DNA from: Halorubrum aquaticum | Lineage (GTDB): Archaea > Halobacteriota > Halobacteria > Halobacteriales > Haloferacaceae | Length of the DNA: 64,000 nucleotides | Reading direction: 5' to 3' | NCBI RefSeq assembly: GCF_900113615.1 | Contig: NZ_FOPZ01000004.1 | Coordinates: 1 to 64,000, forward strand | Shown: piece after piece, positions 16,971-25,407 of the stretch | Layout: each line of letters starts with the position of its first letter | How positions within the stretch are numbered: position 1 is the stretch's first letter | Translations under genes and position numbers: made by a program | Notes under the pieces: model-generated | Told to the model about the DNA's origin: nothing | Databases searched by the model: none | Seen by the model: the letters and a program-made list of their open reading frames with translations, nothing else

Positions 16971-17723
16971 TCACTCACCCCCCAGGTAGGCGCGCTGGAC
17001 CGCCTCGTTCTCACTGATCTCCGCCGGCGTTCCGCGGGCTATCAGTTCGCCTTTGTTCATCACGGCGATCCGTTCGGAGATGTTCATGACGATGTCCATG
17101 TCGTGTTCGATGAGGACGACCGTCGCGTCCTCGGCGATGTCCTCGATGAGCGAGACGGTCGCGTTCGTCTGCTCCGGGCCCATCCCGGCGGTCGGTTCGT
17201 CCATCAACAGGAGGTCCGGGTCGGTCGCGAGCGCGATCCCGATCTCGAGGTGTCGACGCTGCCCGTACGCGAGGTTCGCCGCCGTCTGATCGGCGACGTC
17301 GAGCAGACCGACCCGATCTAACACCGCCTCCGCCTCGTCGGCCGCGTCCGAGAGCGAGGCGTGGTGCCGCAGGAAGTCGTCGGGACCGAACCCGGTCCGG
17401 TCGGCCTGCGTCGCCAGCCGGACGTTCTCGAGCGCCGAGAGCTCCGAGAAGAAGTTCGTGATCTGGTAGGACCTGACGATCCCCCGGGAGACGATCTCGT
17501 GGGGGGAAAGCCCGCCGATCTCCTCGCCGCGGAACTCGATCGAGCCCTCGGTCGGCGCGTGCTTGCCGGTGAAGAGGTTGAACAGCGTGGTCTTGCCGGC
17601 CCCGTTCGGACCGATGATCGAGCTGATTCCCCCCTCCGGGATCGACAGCGACACGTCGCTGACGGCGGTCAGTTTGCCGAAGCGTTTCGTCACGGAGTCG
17701 GTGCGGAGCAGCGGGTCGCTCAT
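16971..17723 (-). CDS. livG: branched-chain-type ABC transporter ATP-binding protein LivG
   Basis: The 250-residue ATPase has Walker A GPNGAGKTT, the Q-loop RSYQITNFF, a modified signature LAYGQRRHLEIGIAL as usual for LivG, Walker B LLLMDEPTAGM and IEHDMDIVM. The C-terminal NEAVQRAYLG matches LivG. It overlaps livM by four bases. In this region the importer more likely carries an aromatic or branched carboxylate than leucine, but the sequence does not prove the substrate. Confidence 0.93.
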   Translation of the reverse strand: MSDPLLRTDSVTKRFGKLTAVSDVSLSIPEGGISSIIGPNGAGKTTLFNLFTGKHAPTEGSIEFRGEEIGGLSPHEIVSRGIVRSYQITNFFSELSALENVRLATQADRTGFGPDDFLRHHASLSDAADEAEAVLDRVGLLDVADQTAANLAYGQRRHLEIGIALATDPDLLLMDEPTAGMGPEQTNATVSLIEDIAEDATVVLIEHDMDIVMNISERIAVMNKGELIARGTPAEISENEAVQRAYLGGE

Positions 17724-18799
17724 TTCATCACCTTCTCACGGTAGTTCGCCAACGCGTCCCGGACGTTTCCGATCGCGTCCTCGGGGTCCTCCCACAGGGA
17801 GACCAGCGCGCCCGCGATCCCTCGGGGCGCGAAGATCACGACGACGACGAAGACGGACCCGAGGATCACCTCCCAGGCCGCGAAGCCGCTGAGCTGTTCT
17901 TCGAGCAGCACCACGACGCCCGCTCCGAGCATCGGGCCCCACAGGGTTCCGAGCCCGCCGAGAAGTAACATCACGACGAGCTCGCCGCTCAAGGTCCAGT
18001 TGAGCAGTTGGGGCTGTGCCAGGCTCTGGAACGGGACGTACAGGCCGCCGGCGAGTCCGGCGAACCCGCCGCTTATCGCGAACCCGATCACCTTGTACCG
18101 GCGGACGTCGTATCCGATGAACGCCATCCGGTCCTCGTTCTCGCGGACGCCCTGAAGCACGCGCCCGAACGGCGAGTTCGCGAGCCGAACGATGGACAGA
18201 AGCGACAGGGCGACCAGCCCGAGCGTGAGGAAGTAGTAGTTCATCCGATCGGAGAGGTCGAGCAACCCGAACGTCTCGAGCGTCGCGAGCCCGACGATCC
18301 CGTTGTCGCCGCCGGTGACGGTCTCCACGCCGAGCAGGGTCGACGGCAGGTCCGCGAAGGCGATGACGTAGAAGATCTGTGCGAACGCCAGCGTCAACAT
18401 CGCGAAGTAGATCCCGCGGGCGCGGACGCTGAACCAGCCGATGAAGGCGGCGACGACGACGCCGGTGAGGACCGCCGCCGGCAACACCACGAGCGCGTTG
18501 GCCGTGACGTGCGTGATCAACAGCGCGGCGGCGTACCCCCCCGTCCCGAACATCGCCGCGTGGCCGAACGACAGCAGACCGGCGTACCCGAAGACGAAGT
18601 CGAGGCTGAGCGCCAACAGCGCGAACACGAGGATCTGGATCAGCAGGTACAGCCAGAACGGCCGAACCGCCGACGCGACCGGCCCCAGAACCGCGAGCGC
18701 GGCGATCAACGCGAGTATCCCGAAGCGACCCCGGTTCGAGAGGATCCCGTCGGTGCTCGACCCGGTCTCACGCGGATCGAAGGCGTCGAGGAGGCTCAT
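17720..18799 (-). CDS. livM: branched-chain-type ABC transporter permease LivM
   Basis: The 359-residue membrane protein has about nine hydrophobic helices. ALSLDFVFGYAGLLSFGHAAMFGTGGY is the classic LivM signature, and RARGIYFAMLTLAFAQ and LGGLGTLWGPMLGA are further conserved blocks. It forms the translocation channel with LivH. The start at 18799 is directly adjacent to the livH stop, and the stop overlaps the livG start. Confidence 0.93.
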   Translation of the reverse strand: MSLLDAFDPRETGSSTDGILSNRGRFGILALIAALAVLGPVASAVRPFWLYLLIQILVFALLALSLDFVFGYAGLLSFGHAAMFGTGGYAAALLITHVTANALVVLPAAVLTGVVVAAFIGWFSVRARGIYFAMLTLAFAQIFYVIAFADLPSTLLGVETVTGGDNGIVGLATLETFGLLDLSDRMNYYFLTLGLVALSLLSIVRLANSPFGRVLQGVRENEDRMAFIGYDVRRYKVIGFAISGGFAGLAGGLYVPFQSLAQPQLLNWTLSGELVVMLLLGGLGTLWGPMLGAGVVVLLEEQLSGFAAWEVILGSVFVVVVIFAPRGIAGALVSLWEDPEDAIGNVRDALANYREKVMK

Positions 18800-19678
18800 C
18801 TATGCGGCCTCCGTGGCGCCGAACAGGCCGTTCGGTCTGATCATCAGCACGACCGCCATCATGGTGAACAGGAAGATGTCCGTGACGGACGGCGCGATGA
18901 GCGCCCCGTAGGCGGTGACGAGTCCGACCGCGAGCGCGGCGTAGACCGCGCCCTTGAAGCTCCCGAGCCCGCCGATGACGACGATCACGAACGTCTCGAT
19001 GATGACGCCGAACCCCATGCCGGGGTTGACGGAGCGGGAGGCACCCAACAGGACGCCCGCGACCCCCGCGAGCACCGCGCCGAAGACGAAGACGCCGGTG
19101 AACACCTTCGAGACGTCGATGCCGAGCGCGTCGACCATCTCGGTGTCGTGCGCGCTCGCACGCATCAGGATGCCGAGGTCGCTCCGGTCGATCATGAGCC
19201 AGACCGCGGCGATGAGCAGGGTGCTGACCGCGAGCACGAACAGCCAGTACACCGGGTACTCCACCGGCCCGATCTGGACCGTGCCCGCAAGCGACGCCGG
19301 CGCCTCTATTCGGAGCGACTGCCCGCCCCAGATCTCGACGACCAGTCCCTGGATCATCACCGCGAGACCGAACGTCAACAGGATGTGATACAGCGGGTTC
19401 CGGCCGTACAGCGCGCGAAGCCCGAACACCTCGATGACCGCGCCGATCACGCCCACGGCGAGGGGCGCGATCAGGAGCGCCAGCCAGAAGCTCCCGAACT
19501 GGGCGGAGACGGTGACGCCGAGGTACGCGCCCATCATGTACAGCGAGCCGTGCGCGAAGTTGATCACGTCGAGCATGCCGAAGATGAGCGTCAGTCCGGC
19601 GGCGACGAGCGCGAGCGTCATCCCGAGCTGGACGCCGAGCATGGTCGCTCTGAGGACGCTCGAGAACTCGACGAACAT
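18800..19678 (-). CDS. livH: branched-chain-type ABC transporter permease LivH
   Basis: From ATG 19678 the protein has 292 residues and about eight membrane helices. GLTLIFGMLDVINFAHGSLYMMGAY is the LivH signature and GGLGSFKGAVYAALAVGL is near the C-terminus. The earlier in-frame start at 19729 would add 17 Arg-rich residues inconsistent with a LivH N-terminus. The gene begins 66 bases downstream of the binding-protein gene. Confidence 0.92.
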   Translation of the reverse strand: MFVEFSSVLRATMLGVQLGMTLALVAAGLTLIFGMLDVINFAHGSLYMMGAYLGVTVSAQFGSFWLALLIAPLAVGVIGAVIEVFGLRALYGRNPLYHILLTFGLAVMIQGLVVEIWGGQSLRIEAPASLAGTVQIGPVEYPVYWLFVLAVSTLLIAAVWLMIDRSDLGILMRASAHDTEMVDALGIDVSKVFTGVFVFGAVLAGVAGVLLGASRSVNPGMGFGVIIETFVIVVIGGLGSFKGAVYAALAVGLVTAYGALIAPSVTDIFLFTMMAVVLMIRPNGLFGATEAA

Positions 19679-19744
19679 CAGGGATCGCCCCCGTGTGCGG
19701 ACGCGGTCGGGTCGCCGTACCGGTCCCATGGTCCCACCATCGAC

Positions 19745-20989
19745 TTAGAGCGAGCAGCCCCAATCGGGGAGTTCGATGTCGTCGATGGTCGCGACGACCT
19801 CGTTTTCCACGCCGTCGTCGCCCTGAACGACCTCCCGGACGTCCATGCTCTGGAGCGGTTCGTTCGTGTCGGGGTCGAAGCTGAACTCCCCGCGCGGGCT
19901 GTCGAGCTCCGCGCCCGAGAGCGCCGACGCGAGGTCGGACGCGTCCGTCGAGTCCGCGTTGGACGCCGCGATGTCAAGCGCCTGTGCGGAGTCGTAGCCC
20001 TGACAGGCGTACACGTTCGGCTGGCGGTCGTGCTCCTCGCTGTAGTTCGAGACGAACGTCTGGTTCCGGTCCGTCTCCTTCGTCGCGGTGTAGTGAAGCA
20101 GCGAGTACTTCCCGAGGGCGGCCTCGCCCTGTGCGGGCAGGGTGTCCTCGGAGAGCAGGAAGCCGCTGCCGGTCTGTGTGAGCTCGTCGTCGAGGCCGAA
20201 GTCGCTGAACTGCGAGATGTAGTTGACCGCGTCGCTGCCGGCGAAAAAGGAGAAGGCGGCGTCGGCGCCGCTGCTCTCGATGTCGCCGAGGAACGGCGAG
20301 TAGTCGTCGGTGCCGAGCGGGGCGGCCACCTCGTCGACGACCTCGCCGCCGGCCTCCTCGAACGCCTCCTGGAAGAAGTTCTTGGAGTTCTGCCCGAAGG
20401 CGTAGTCCGCGTACGACAACACGACGTTGTCCGCGACGTTCTCGTACACCCACTGGGCCAGCGGGGCCGACGTCTGCCAGTCGTTGAAGGAGGTCCGGAA
20501 GTGGAGGTCCATACAGCCGTCCTGCGTGACGCGGTAGTCGCCCGCGTTGGCGTTGAGCCAGATCGCGCTCGACTCCTGTTGAACCGTCTGCATCATCGCG
20601 ATCGCGACCGCGCTCGAGACGGGACCGACCAGCGCGTCGACGCCCTCCTGTACGAGGAACTCGTTGGTGATCGTGACGCCCGTGTCGGTCTCCCCGGCGG
20701 TGTCACGCTGGACGGTCTCGACCTCGTAGCCGCCCAGCTGTCCGTCGTTCTGTTCGAGGTAGAGGTCGAAGCCGTTCATGATGCTCTCGCCGAGGAGCGC
20801 GTACGTCCCCGAGGTCGGCAACACGTGGCCGACGGTGAGAGTGTCGCTGCCGCCGCCGCCGGCACAGCCGGCCAGCGCCGTCGCCCCCGCCGCGGCACCG
20901 CTGACGAGGAACCGGCGGCGCGACGTCGTCGACGCCGAACGGTTCGTGGATCCTCGACTGCCCGTACTGGTCCCTGAGTCGTGAGACAT
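19745..20989 (-). CDS. livJ: ABC transporter substrate-binding lipoprotein (LivJ/K type)
   Basis: The 414-residue protein has a Tat signal (TSRRRFLVSGAAAGA) ending in a lipobox-like ALAGC followed by a Gly-rich linker, so it is exported folded and lipid-anchored. The mature part begins LTVGHVLPTSGTYALLGESIMNGFDLY and continues VDALVGPVSSAVA, the periplasmic-binding-protein type I fold of Liv binding proteins. It captures the importer substrate outside the cell. ATG 20989 is preferred over GTG 20995 because a TATATATTTT box lies 24-33 bases upstream. It leads the livJHMGF-ech operon and is divergent from the CoA-transferase genes. Confidence 0.93.
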   Translation of the reverse strand: MSHDSGTSTGSRGSTNRSASTTSRRRFLVSGAAAGATALAGCAGGGGSDTLTVGHVLPTSGTYALLGESIMNGFDLYLEQNDGQLGGYEVETVQRDTAGETDTGVTITNEFLVQEGVDALVGPVSSAVAIAMMQTVQQESSAIWLNANAGDYRVTQDGCMDLHFRTSFNDWQTSAPLAQWVYENVADNVVLSYADYAFGQNSKNFFQEAFEEAGGEVVDEVAAPLGTDDYSPFLGDIESSGADAAFSFFAGSDAVNYISQFSDFGLDDELTQTGSGFLLSEDTLPAQGEAALGKYSLLHYTATKETDRNQTFVSNYSEEHDRQPNVYACQGYDSAQALDIAASNADSTDASDLASALSGAELDSPRGEFSFDPDTNEPLQSMDVREVVQGDDGVENEVVATIDDIELPDWGCSL

Positions 20990-21012
20990 ATCCACACCCT
21001 CGTCGAAGCTCC

Positions 21013-21022
21013 GTATATATTT
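21013..21022 (-). promoter_or_regulatory. TATA box of the liv operon
   Basis: AAAATATATA on the minus strand, 24-33 bases before the livJ ATG at 20989. Confidence 0.65.
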
Positions 21023-21063
21023 TTCGTTACAGATGATCGGCGGGACGGCCGACGCCGTCGGGA

Positions 21064-21070
21064 TTTATAT
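21064..21070 (+). promoter_or_regulatory. TATA box of the CoA-transferase operon
   Basis: TTTATAT lies 26-32 bases before ATG 21096, giving a leaderless start. The two divergent TATA boxes of the liv and CoA-transferase operons are only about 50 bases apart. Confidence 0.65.
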
Positions 21071-21095
21071 GACACGATCGTAGACGTGAGAGCAC

Positions 21096-21992
21096 ATGTC
21101 AGCAGAACCCTCGGAGTCACTCTCCGATGCGGTGTCACGGATCCCGCCGGGTAGCTCCGTCGCGACCGGCCTCGCGCTCGAACACGCGATCCCGTTCGCG
21201 GCGGGACACGAACTCGCCCGGCAGGGGATAGACGACCTCACGCTGATCGGCCCGATAAGCGACCTCCTCTTCGACCAGCTGATCGGCTGCGGGGCGGTCT
21301 CGCGGGTCCGGGCGGCGTGGGTCGGGAACGTCAGCGCGGGCACCGGCTATCGGTTCCGGGAGGCCGTCGAGAACGACGAGATCGACGTCGAGAACCACTC
21401 GAACTTCAGCATCGCGCTCGCGTTACGGGCGGGGGCGCTCGGCGTTCCGTTCCTTCCTACCCGGTCGCTTCTCGGGAGCGACGTCTTCGCCGAGAGCGAC
21501 TGCTTCGAGGCCGGCACCGACCCCTTCGGCGGGGAGGAGGTGGCGTACGTCCCGGCGATCGAGCCGGACTGGGCGATCGTCCACGCCCAGCGGGCCAGCC
21601 CGGAGGGAGACGTCCACCTGTGGGGGAACACGGGGATCGTCGACCCGGCGGTCGGCGCGGCCGAGAACGTGCTCGTGACCGCGGAGGAGGTCGTCGACCC
21701 GGAGACCATCCACAGCGACCCGAGCCGGACCGCGATCACCAGAGAGCAGGTGTCGGCGGTGGTCGAGTGTCCGTGGGGGGCACACCCCTCGCCCGTGGCG
21801 GGTCACTACAACCGCGACAACGAGTACTACCTGCGCTATCACGGCGCGACGGACACGCAGGCGGCCTTCGACGAGTGGGCCGACGAGTGGGTGTACGGGG
21901 TCGACGACCGCGAGGAGTACATGCGGGGTGTCGACGCGGACCTGTCGATCACCGAGCCCACGGTCGCCGCGGAGGTGCGCTATGGCCAGTGA
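21096..21992 (+). CDS. CoA-transferase subunit A (glutaconate CoA-transferase type)
   Basis: The 298-residue protein belongs to family I CoA-transferases, alpha subunit. It contains SRIPPGSSVATGLALEH, DDLTLIGPISDLLFDQL, RALALRAGALGVPFLPTRSLLGS-like sequence, EPDWAIVHAQRASPEGDVHLWG and AENVLVTAEEVVDPE. With the next gene (11-base overlap) it should move CoA between an acyl-CoA and a free acid. The related IpdA is a ring-opening hydrolase instead; subunit B retains the transferase Glu, which favours a true transferase. It is divergent from the liv operon. Confidence 0.85.
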   Translation: MSAEPSESLSDAVSRIPPGSSVATGLALEHAIPFAAGHELARQGIDDLTLIGPISDLLFDQLIGCGAVSRVRAAWVGNVSAGTGYRFREAVENDEIDVENHSNFSIALALRAGALGVPFLPTRSLLGSDVFAESDCFEAGTDPFGGEEVAYVPAIEPDWAIVHAQRASPEGDVHLWGNTGIVDPAVGAAENVLVTAEEVVDPETIHSDPSRTAITREQVSAVVECPWGAHPSPVAGHYNRDNEYYLRYHGATDTQAAFDEWADEWVYGVDDREEYMRGVDADLSITEPTVAAEVRYGQ

Positions 21993-22752
21993 GGCGTACA
22001 CGCCGCGGGAGCTGATGGTGAGCGCGGCCGCCGACGAGATCGAGGACGGCGACACCGCGTTCGTGGGGATGCGGCTCCCGCTCATCGCCTTCCAGCTCGC
22101 CGTCAGCACGCACGCGCCCGACTCGATGGCGGTCTACGAGAGCGGCGTGGTACGGGACGGTCCCGCGGACGGGTTCATCCACACGATGTGTGACCTCCCG
22201 AACCTGAACCGGGCGGTCTCGACGACCGGGATGTTGGACATCATGAGCCGGCTCCAGCGCGGGGACGTCGACGTGGGCTTCCTCGGCGGGGCGGAGGTCG
22301 ACCGATACGGCAACCTGAACACGACCCGGGTGCGCGCCGGCGATCGCGAGATCCGGCTCCCCGGCAGCGGCGGGGCCTGCGACATCGCCTGTATGGCCGG
22401 GCGGACGGTGTTGTTGATGCCACACGAGTCCCGCCGGTTCGTCGAGGAGGTGAACTACGTCACGAGCCCGGGACACGCCGACGACGGCTCGGGGCGGGAG
22501 AATCACCCGGCACCGGGTGGCGGCCCCGACGCGCTCGTCACCTCGAAGGCGACCTTCGGGTTCGCCGACGGCAAGCTGTTCCTCCGGAGCGTCCACCCCG
22601 GCGTCGACCGCGAGGCGATGCTCGCGGACTTCCCGTGGGAGGTACGGACCGCGCCGGAGGTCGGGGAGGGACCGGTGACGACGACGCCGGAACCGACGGC
22701 GGAGGAACTCGATCTGATCCGGACGTTCGATCCCGACGGCTTCTGGACCTAA
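21982..22752 (+). CDS. CoA-transferase subunit B (glutaconate CoA-transferase type)
   Basis: From ATG 21982 the subunit has 256 residues. MAVYESGVV places Glu53 at the position of the catalytic Glu54 of glutaconate CoA-transferase subunit B, and GFLGGAEVDRYGNLNTTRV is the usual conserved loop. This Glu forms the covalent CoA thioester. The start lies inside the end of subunit A. About 100 bases separate its stop from the CoA-ligase promoter, so the two could share a transcript or be independent. Confidence 0.85.
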   Translation: MASEAYTPRELMVSAAADEIEDGDTAFVGMRLPLIAFQLAVSTHAPDSMAVYESGVVRDGPADGFIHTMCDLPNLNRAVSTTGMLDIMSRLQRGDVDVGFLGGAEVDRYGNLNTTRVRAGDREIRLPGSGGACDIACMAGRTVLLMPHESRRFVEEVNYVTSPGHADDGSGRENHPAPGGGPDALVTSKATFGFADGKLFLRSVHPGVDREAMLADFPWEVRTAPEVGEGPVTTTPEPTAEELDLIRTFDPDGFWT

Positions 22753-22848
22753 ACGCGCCACGGGGACGGCGCGGACCGTCTCGGCTCTCGCGACGACGCG
22801 ATCGGCTCTCCCGAAGAAATGACCGGATAGCAACCGTTAAGTGTTCCA

Positions 22849-22853
22849 TTTAA
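22849..22853 (+). promoter_or_regulatory. TATA-like box of the CoA-ligase gene
   Basis: TTTAA, 23-27 bases before ATG 22876, decides this start over the GTG at 22858. Confidence 0.5.
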
Positions 22854-22875
22854 GATCGTGAGGATAGACACACAG

Positions 22876-24498
22876 ATGCAGTCCAACGTCCCGACGGAGT
22901 ACCTGCCAGACGAATCGGACTCGCCGGATTACGTATACCCGATCCCCGAGGCACACTACCCTCGGGAGATCAACACCGCGGACCAGCTCGTCGATCGCCA
23001 CGTCCGCGAGGGCCGGGGAGATAACGTCGCCGTCTACTTCGAGGACGAGACGATCACCTACGAGGAGCTTCAAGAACGGGTCAACCGGATGGGCAACGCG
23101 CTCCGGGAGCTCGGCGTCGAGTCCGGCGACCGGGTCCTGGTGCGGTTCCCGAACCGCCCCGAGCCGGTGATCACGTGTCTCGCCGTCCAGAAGATCGGGG
23201 CCGTCGCCATGCCGTCGATGAAGCTGCTCCGCGCCAAGGAACTCCGGTACATCGTCAACAACGCCGAGGCGACCACGGTCGTCGTCTACGACGACCTGCT
23301 TGACGAGGTGGACGAGGCGCTGCCCGACCTCGACACCGTCGAAGACGTCGTCGTGGCGGAGCGGAACGGGATCGAACACGACCACCGCAGCTACGACGAG
23401 CTGATGGACGCTGCGAGCCCCGAGCTTGAGGCCGCGGACACCGAGCGCGACGACCTCGCGTTGATGCTGTACACGAGCGGCACCACCGGGCGGCCGAAGG
23501 GGGCGATCCACACCCACCGGCAGATGCTCGCGACGGCGGACACGTACGCGCGGTACTGCCTCGAGCCGACCGAGGACGACGTGTTCGGCGGCAACCCGCC
23601 GCTGCCGTTCGCGTACGGGTTCGGCGACCTCGTCACGTTCCCGCTCCGGTTCGGCGCGAGCACGAGCCTGACGCAGGACGCGAGCCCGGGCGACCTGCTC
23701 GAGTCGGTCGAGAACCACGGGATCTCCGTGCTGTGTTCGATCCCGACGGCGTTCAACCAGATGCTCGCGAAGTTCCCCGACGGGCCCGAGGAGTACGACG
23801 TCTCCTCGCTGCGGGTCGGGATGAGCGCCGGCGAGCCGCTGACGCCGACGACGTTCGAGCAGTTCCGCGAGGAGTACGGGATCAAGCTGCTCGACGGGAT
23901 CGGAACCACCGAGATGCTCCACATCTTCGTGAGCCACCATCACGAGGGCGAGGTCGACCCGACGGCGACCGGGTTCCCCGTTCCCGGCTACGAGTGTAAG
24001 ATCGTCGACCCGGACACCGGCGAGGAGTGCGAGCGCGGCGAGCCGGGGATGCTCGCGGTCCGCGGGCCGACCGGCATCGAGTACTGGAACCGTCCGGAGA
24101 AGCAGGACGAGTCGGTCGAGGACGGCTGGTCGTTCCCCGGCGACATCTTCGTCCAGCGGGAGGACGGCCGGCTGGAGTACAAGTCGCGCGCGGACGACCT
24201 CATCGTCTCCAGCGGCTACAACATCCCCGGCCCGGAGGTCGAAGCCGTCGTGGAGGAACACGAGGCCGTCGCCGAGGTCGCCGTCGTGGGCGCACCCCAC
24301 GAGCAGCGCGGCGAGATCGTGAAGGCGTTCGTCGTCACGACCGAGGGGACGACCGGCGACGACGAGCTCGTCGAGGAGATCCAGAACCACGTGAAGAACA
24401 CGCTGGCCCCGTACAAGTACCCGCGTGCGGTCGAGTTCGTCCCGGAACTACCCCGGACCGAGACGGGCAAGATCCGTCGGAAGGAACTGCGCGAGTAG
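22876..24498 (+). CDS. AMP-forming acyl/aryl-CoA ligase (benzoate-CoA ligase-like)
   Basis: This 540-residue adenylate-forming enzyme has the P-loop YTSGTTGRPKG at residues 199-209, PLPFAYGFGDLVTFPL, DGIGTTEMLHIF (A5 motif), DGWSFPGDIF with the adenosine-binding Asp, and the catalytic Lys in PRTETGKIRRKEL. The GFGDL and TEMLHIF stretches resemble benzoate- and aminobenzoate-CoA ligases. It should activate a carboxylic acid, probably aromatic, to its CoA thioester at the cost of ATP to AMP, feeding the paa genes downstream. It ends facing the ferredoxin gene. Confidence 0.85.
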   Translation: MQSNVPTEYLPDESDSPDYVYPIPEAHYPREINTADQLVDRHVREGRGDNVAVYFEDETITYEELQERVNRMGNALRELGVESGDRVLVRFPNRPEPVITCLAVQKIGAVAMPSMKLLRAKELRYIVNNAEATTVVVYDDLLDEVDEALPDLDTVEDVVVAERNGIEHDHRSYDELMDAASPELEAADTERDDLALMLYTSGTTGRPKGAIHTHRQMLATADTYARYCLEPTEDDVFGGNPPLPFAYGFGDLVTFPLRFGASTSLTQDASPGDLLESVENHGISVLCSIPTAFNQMLAKFPDGPEEYDVSSLRVGMSAGEPLTPTTFEQFREEYGIKLLDGIGTTEMLHIFVSHHHEGEVDPTATGFPVPGYECKIVDPDTGEECERGEPGMLAVRGPTGIEYWNRPEKQDESVEDGWSFPGDIFVQREDGRLEYKSRADDLIVSSGYNIPGPEVEAVVEEHEAVAEVAVVGAPHEQRGEIVKAFVVTTEGTTGDDELVEEIQNHVKNTLAPYKYPRAVEFVPELPRTETGKIRRKELRE

Positions 24499-24543
24499 TC
24501 GACCCTCGTTCCGCCGTTTTCTCGTTTCCCCCGCCAGGTGCGC

Positions 24544-24561
24544 GTATACGATCTCGTATAC
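24544..24561. promoter_or_regulatory. palindromic operator-like site 1
   Basis: GTATACGATCTCGTATAC is a perfect 8+2+8 dyad. It is the best of three copies in this gap. Confidence 0.7.
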
Positions 24562-24697
24562 TCCGATCGCGAGCGACGAGTCGGCGATCGTACACGATCG
24601 TCGCGGAGCGCTCGATCGGGCGATGGAATCCACGCTCTCGAGCCACGTGTCTTCGAGAGAACGCCGCCTAAACCGGCCTGAAATCACGGACATTGGC

Positions 24698-24715
24698 GTA
24701 TACGTAATCGTATAC
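24698..24715. promoter_or_regulatory. palindromic operator-like site 2
   Basis: GTATACGTAATCGTATAC matches site 1 with one arm mismatch. Confidence 0.7.
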
Positions 24716-24808
24716 GGCTTCGGCAGAGATGCGAGATCTTCGAACGATCGTCCTTCGAGGACGGATATCGGACGGGATCCGGGCGGAACGGGATCCGACA
24801 CGCGGGTA

Positions 24809-24831
24809 TAACACGAACTTAGTCCGTGTCA
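24809..24831. promoter_or_regulatory. 23-base TAACAC dyad, copy 1
   Basis: TAACACGAAC-TTAGTCCGTGTCA pairs at 9 of 11 positions about its centre and overlaps a TATAAC sequence. A second copy lies 49 bases downstream. Confidence 0.6.
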
Positions 24832-24857
24832 CAACGATCTCGCGCGGATCGCAGCTA

Positions 24858-24880
24858 TAACACACACTAAGTCCGTGTTA
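24858..24880. promoter_or_regulatory. 23-base TAACAC dyad, copy 2
   Basis: The second copy (TAACAC, 11 bases, GTGTTA) pairs at 9 of 11 positions and shares the core TAGTCCGTGT / AAGTCCGTGT with copy 1. It too overlaps TATAAC. Confidence 0.6.
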
Positions 24881-24909
24881 CGGTTGCCCCGGTGGCGTAT
24901 TCGAATTCC

Positions 24910-24927
24910 GTATACAATATCGTATAC
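24910..24927. promoter_or_regulatory. palindromic operator-like site 3
   Basis: GTATACAATATCGTATAC matches site 1 with one arm mismatch. The right arm is perfect. Confidence 0.7.
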
Positions 24928-25116
24928 ATACATCGAACGAGCCCCACGGGTCAGGACCTCCATGGAAGCGCCACGCCTACACGACGTGGCCCGCATCGCA
25001 CGGGATCGATCGACGGGATACCCCGCCCGTCGGAGTTCGATGGGTGGAGAAGAGCGGAAGGCTGTCGGGAGGCGGAGTCGAAACGGGAGAAGACGATCCG
25101 GAGACGATCGGGGCTT

Positions 25117-25401
25117 TCAGGGACTCTCGTCCGTCTGTAGCTTCAGATCCGAGAGGGGGCGGCCGATACAGGTCAACACGTACCCCTCCTCCTTCTCGCC
25201 GTCGGAGAGGAACATCCCCTCGGTCTGGTCGACCTCGCCGTCGCCCTCACACTTCGCCGAGCAGACGCCGCAGACGCCCATCCGGCACTGGTAGGGGAGA
25301 TCGATGCCGATCTCCTCGGCCGCCTCCAGAACGGACTTGTCGGCCGGCACCTCGATCGTCTTCCCGCGGTCGACGAGCTCGACTGTGTACGTCTCTACCA
25401 T
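25117..25401 (-). CDS. plant-type 2Fe-2S ferredoxin
   Basis: The 94-residue protein has the plant-type cluster motif YQCRMGVCGVCSAKC plus a distal Cys in VLTCIGRPLSDL. It is short, acidic and lacks the reductase module, resembling the C-terminal ferredoxin domain of PaaE rather than the longer haloarchaeal core ferredoxins with an N-terminal insertion. Next to paaABCD it could donate electrons to the oxygenase, with the reductase encoded elsewhere; this is inference. It lies six bases downstream of the GNAT gene and is therefore probably co-transcribed with it. Confidence 0.88.
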   Translation of the reverse strand: MVETYTVELVDRGKTIEVPADKSVLEAAEEIGIDLPYQCRMGVCGVCSAKCEGDGEVDQTEGMFLSDGEKEEGYVLTCIGRPLSDLKLQTDESP

Positions 25402-25407
25402 GGCGCT

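Larger units (their letters stand above)
24499..25116. other. gene-free convergent gap with an array of palindromic sites
   Basis: This gap lies between the 3' ends of the CoA-ligase (+) and ferredoxin (-) genes. It contains three copies of the 18-base palindrome GTATACGA-NN-TCGTATAC and two copies of a 23-base TAACAC dyad. I find no convincing protein gene; the open frames are short and uneven. Such sites would normally sit in promoters, so the gap may have lost a regulator gene or may drive an unseen RNA. Confidence 0.65.

Noticed and set aside
18008-20977. A 989-codon open frame on the plus strand across the liv operon
   Set aside because: It is antisense to livM, livH and livJ, is extremely rich in Arg, Glu and Asp, and has no recognisable domain. 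High GC content creates such shadow frames.
21096-22752. CoA-transferase pair as IpdAB-type steroid ring hydrolase
   Set aside because: Subunit B retains Glu53 at the CoA-transferase catalytic position, and no other steroid-specific genes are visible. Kept as a CoA-transferase.
24875-25294. A possible small gene in the operator-rich gap
   Set aside because: The frame is Arg/Ser-rich, overlaps the ferredoxin gene on the other strand and lacks any domain. It may be a remnant but I cannot support it.
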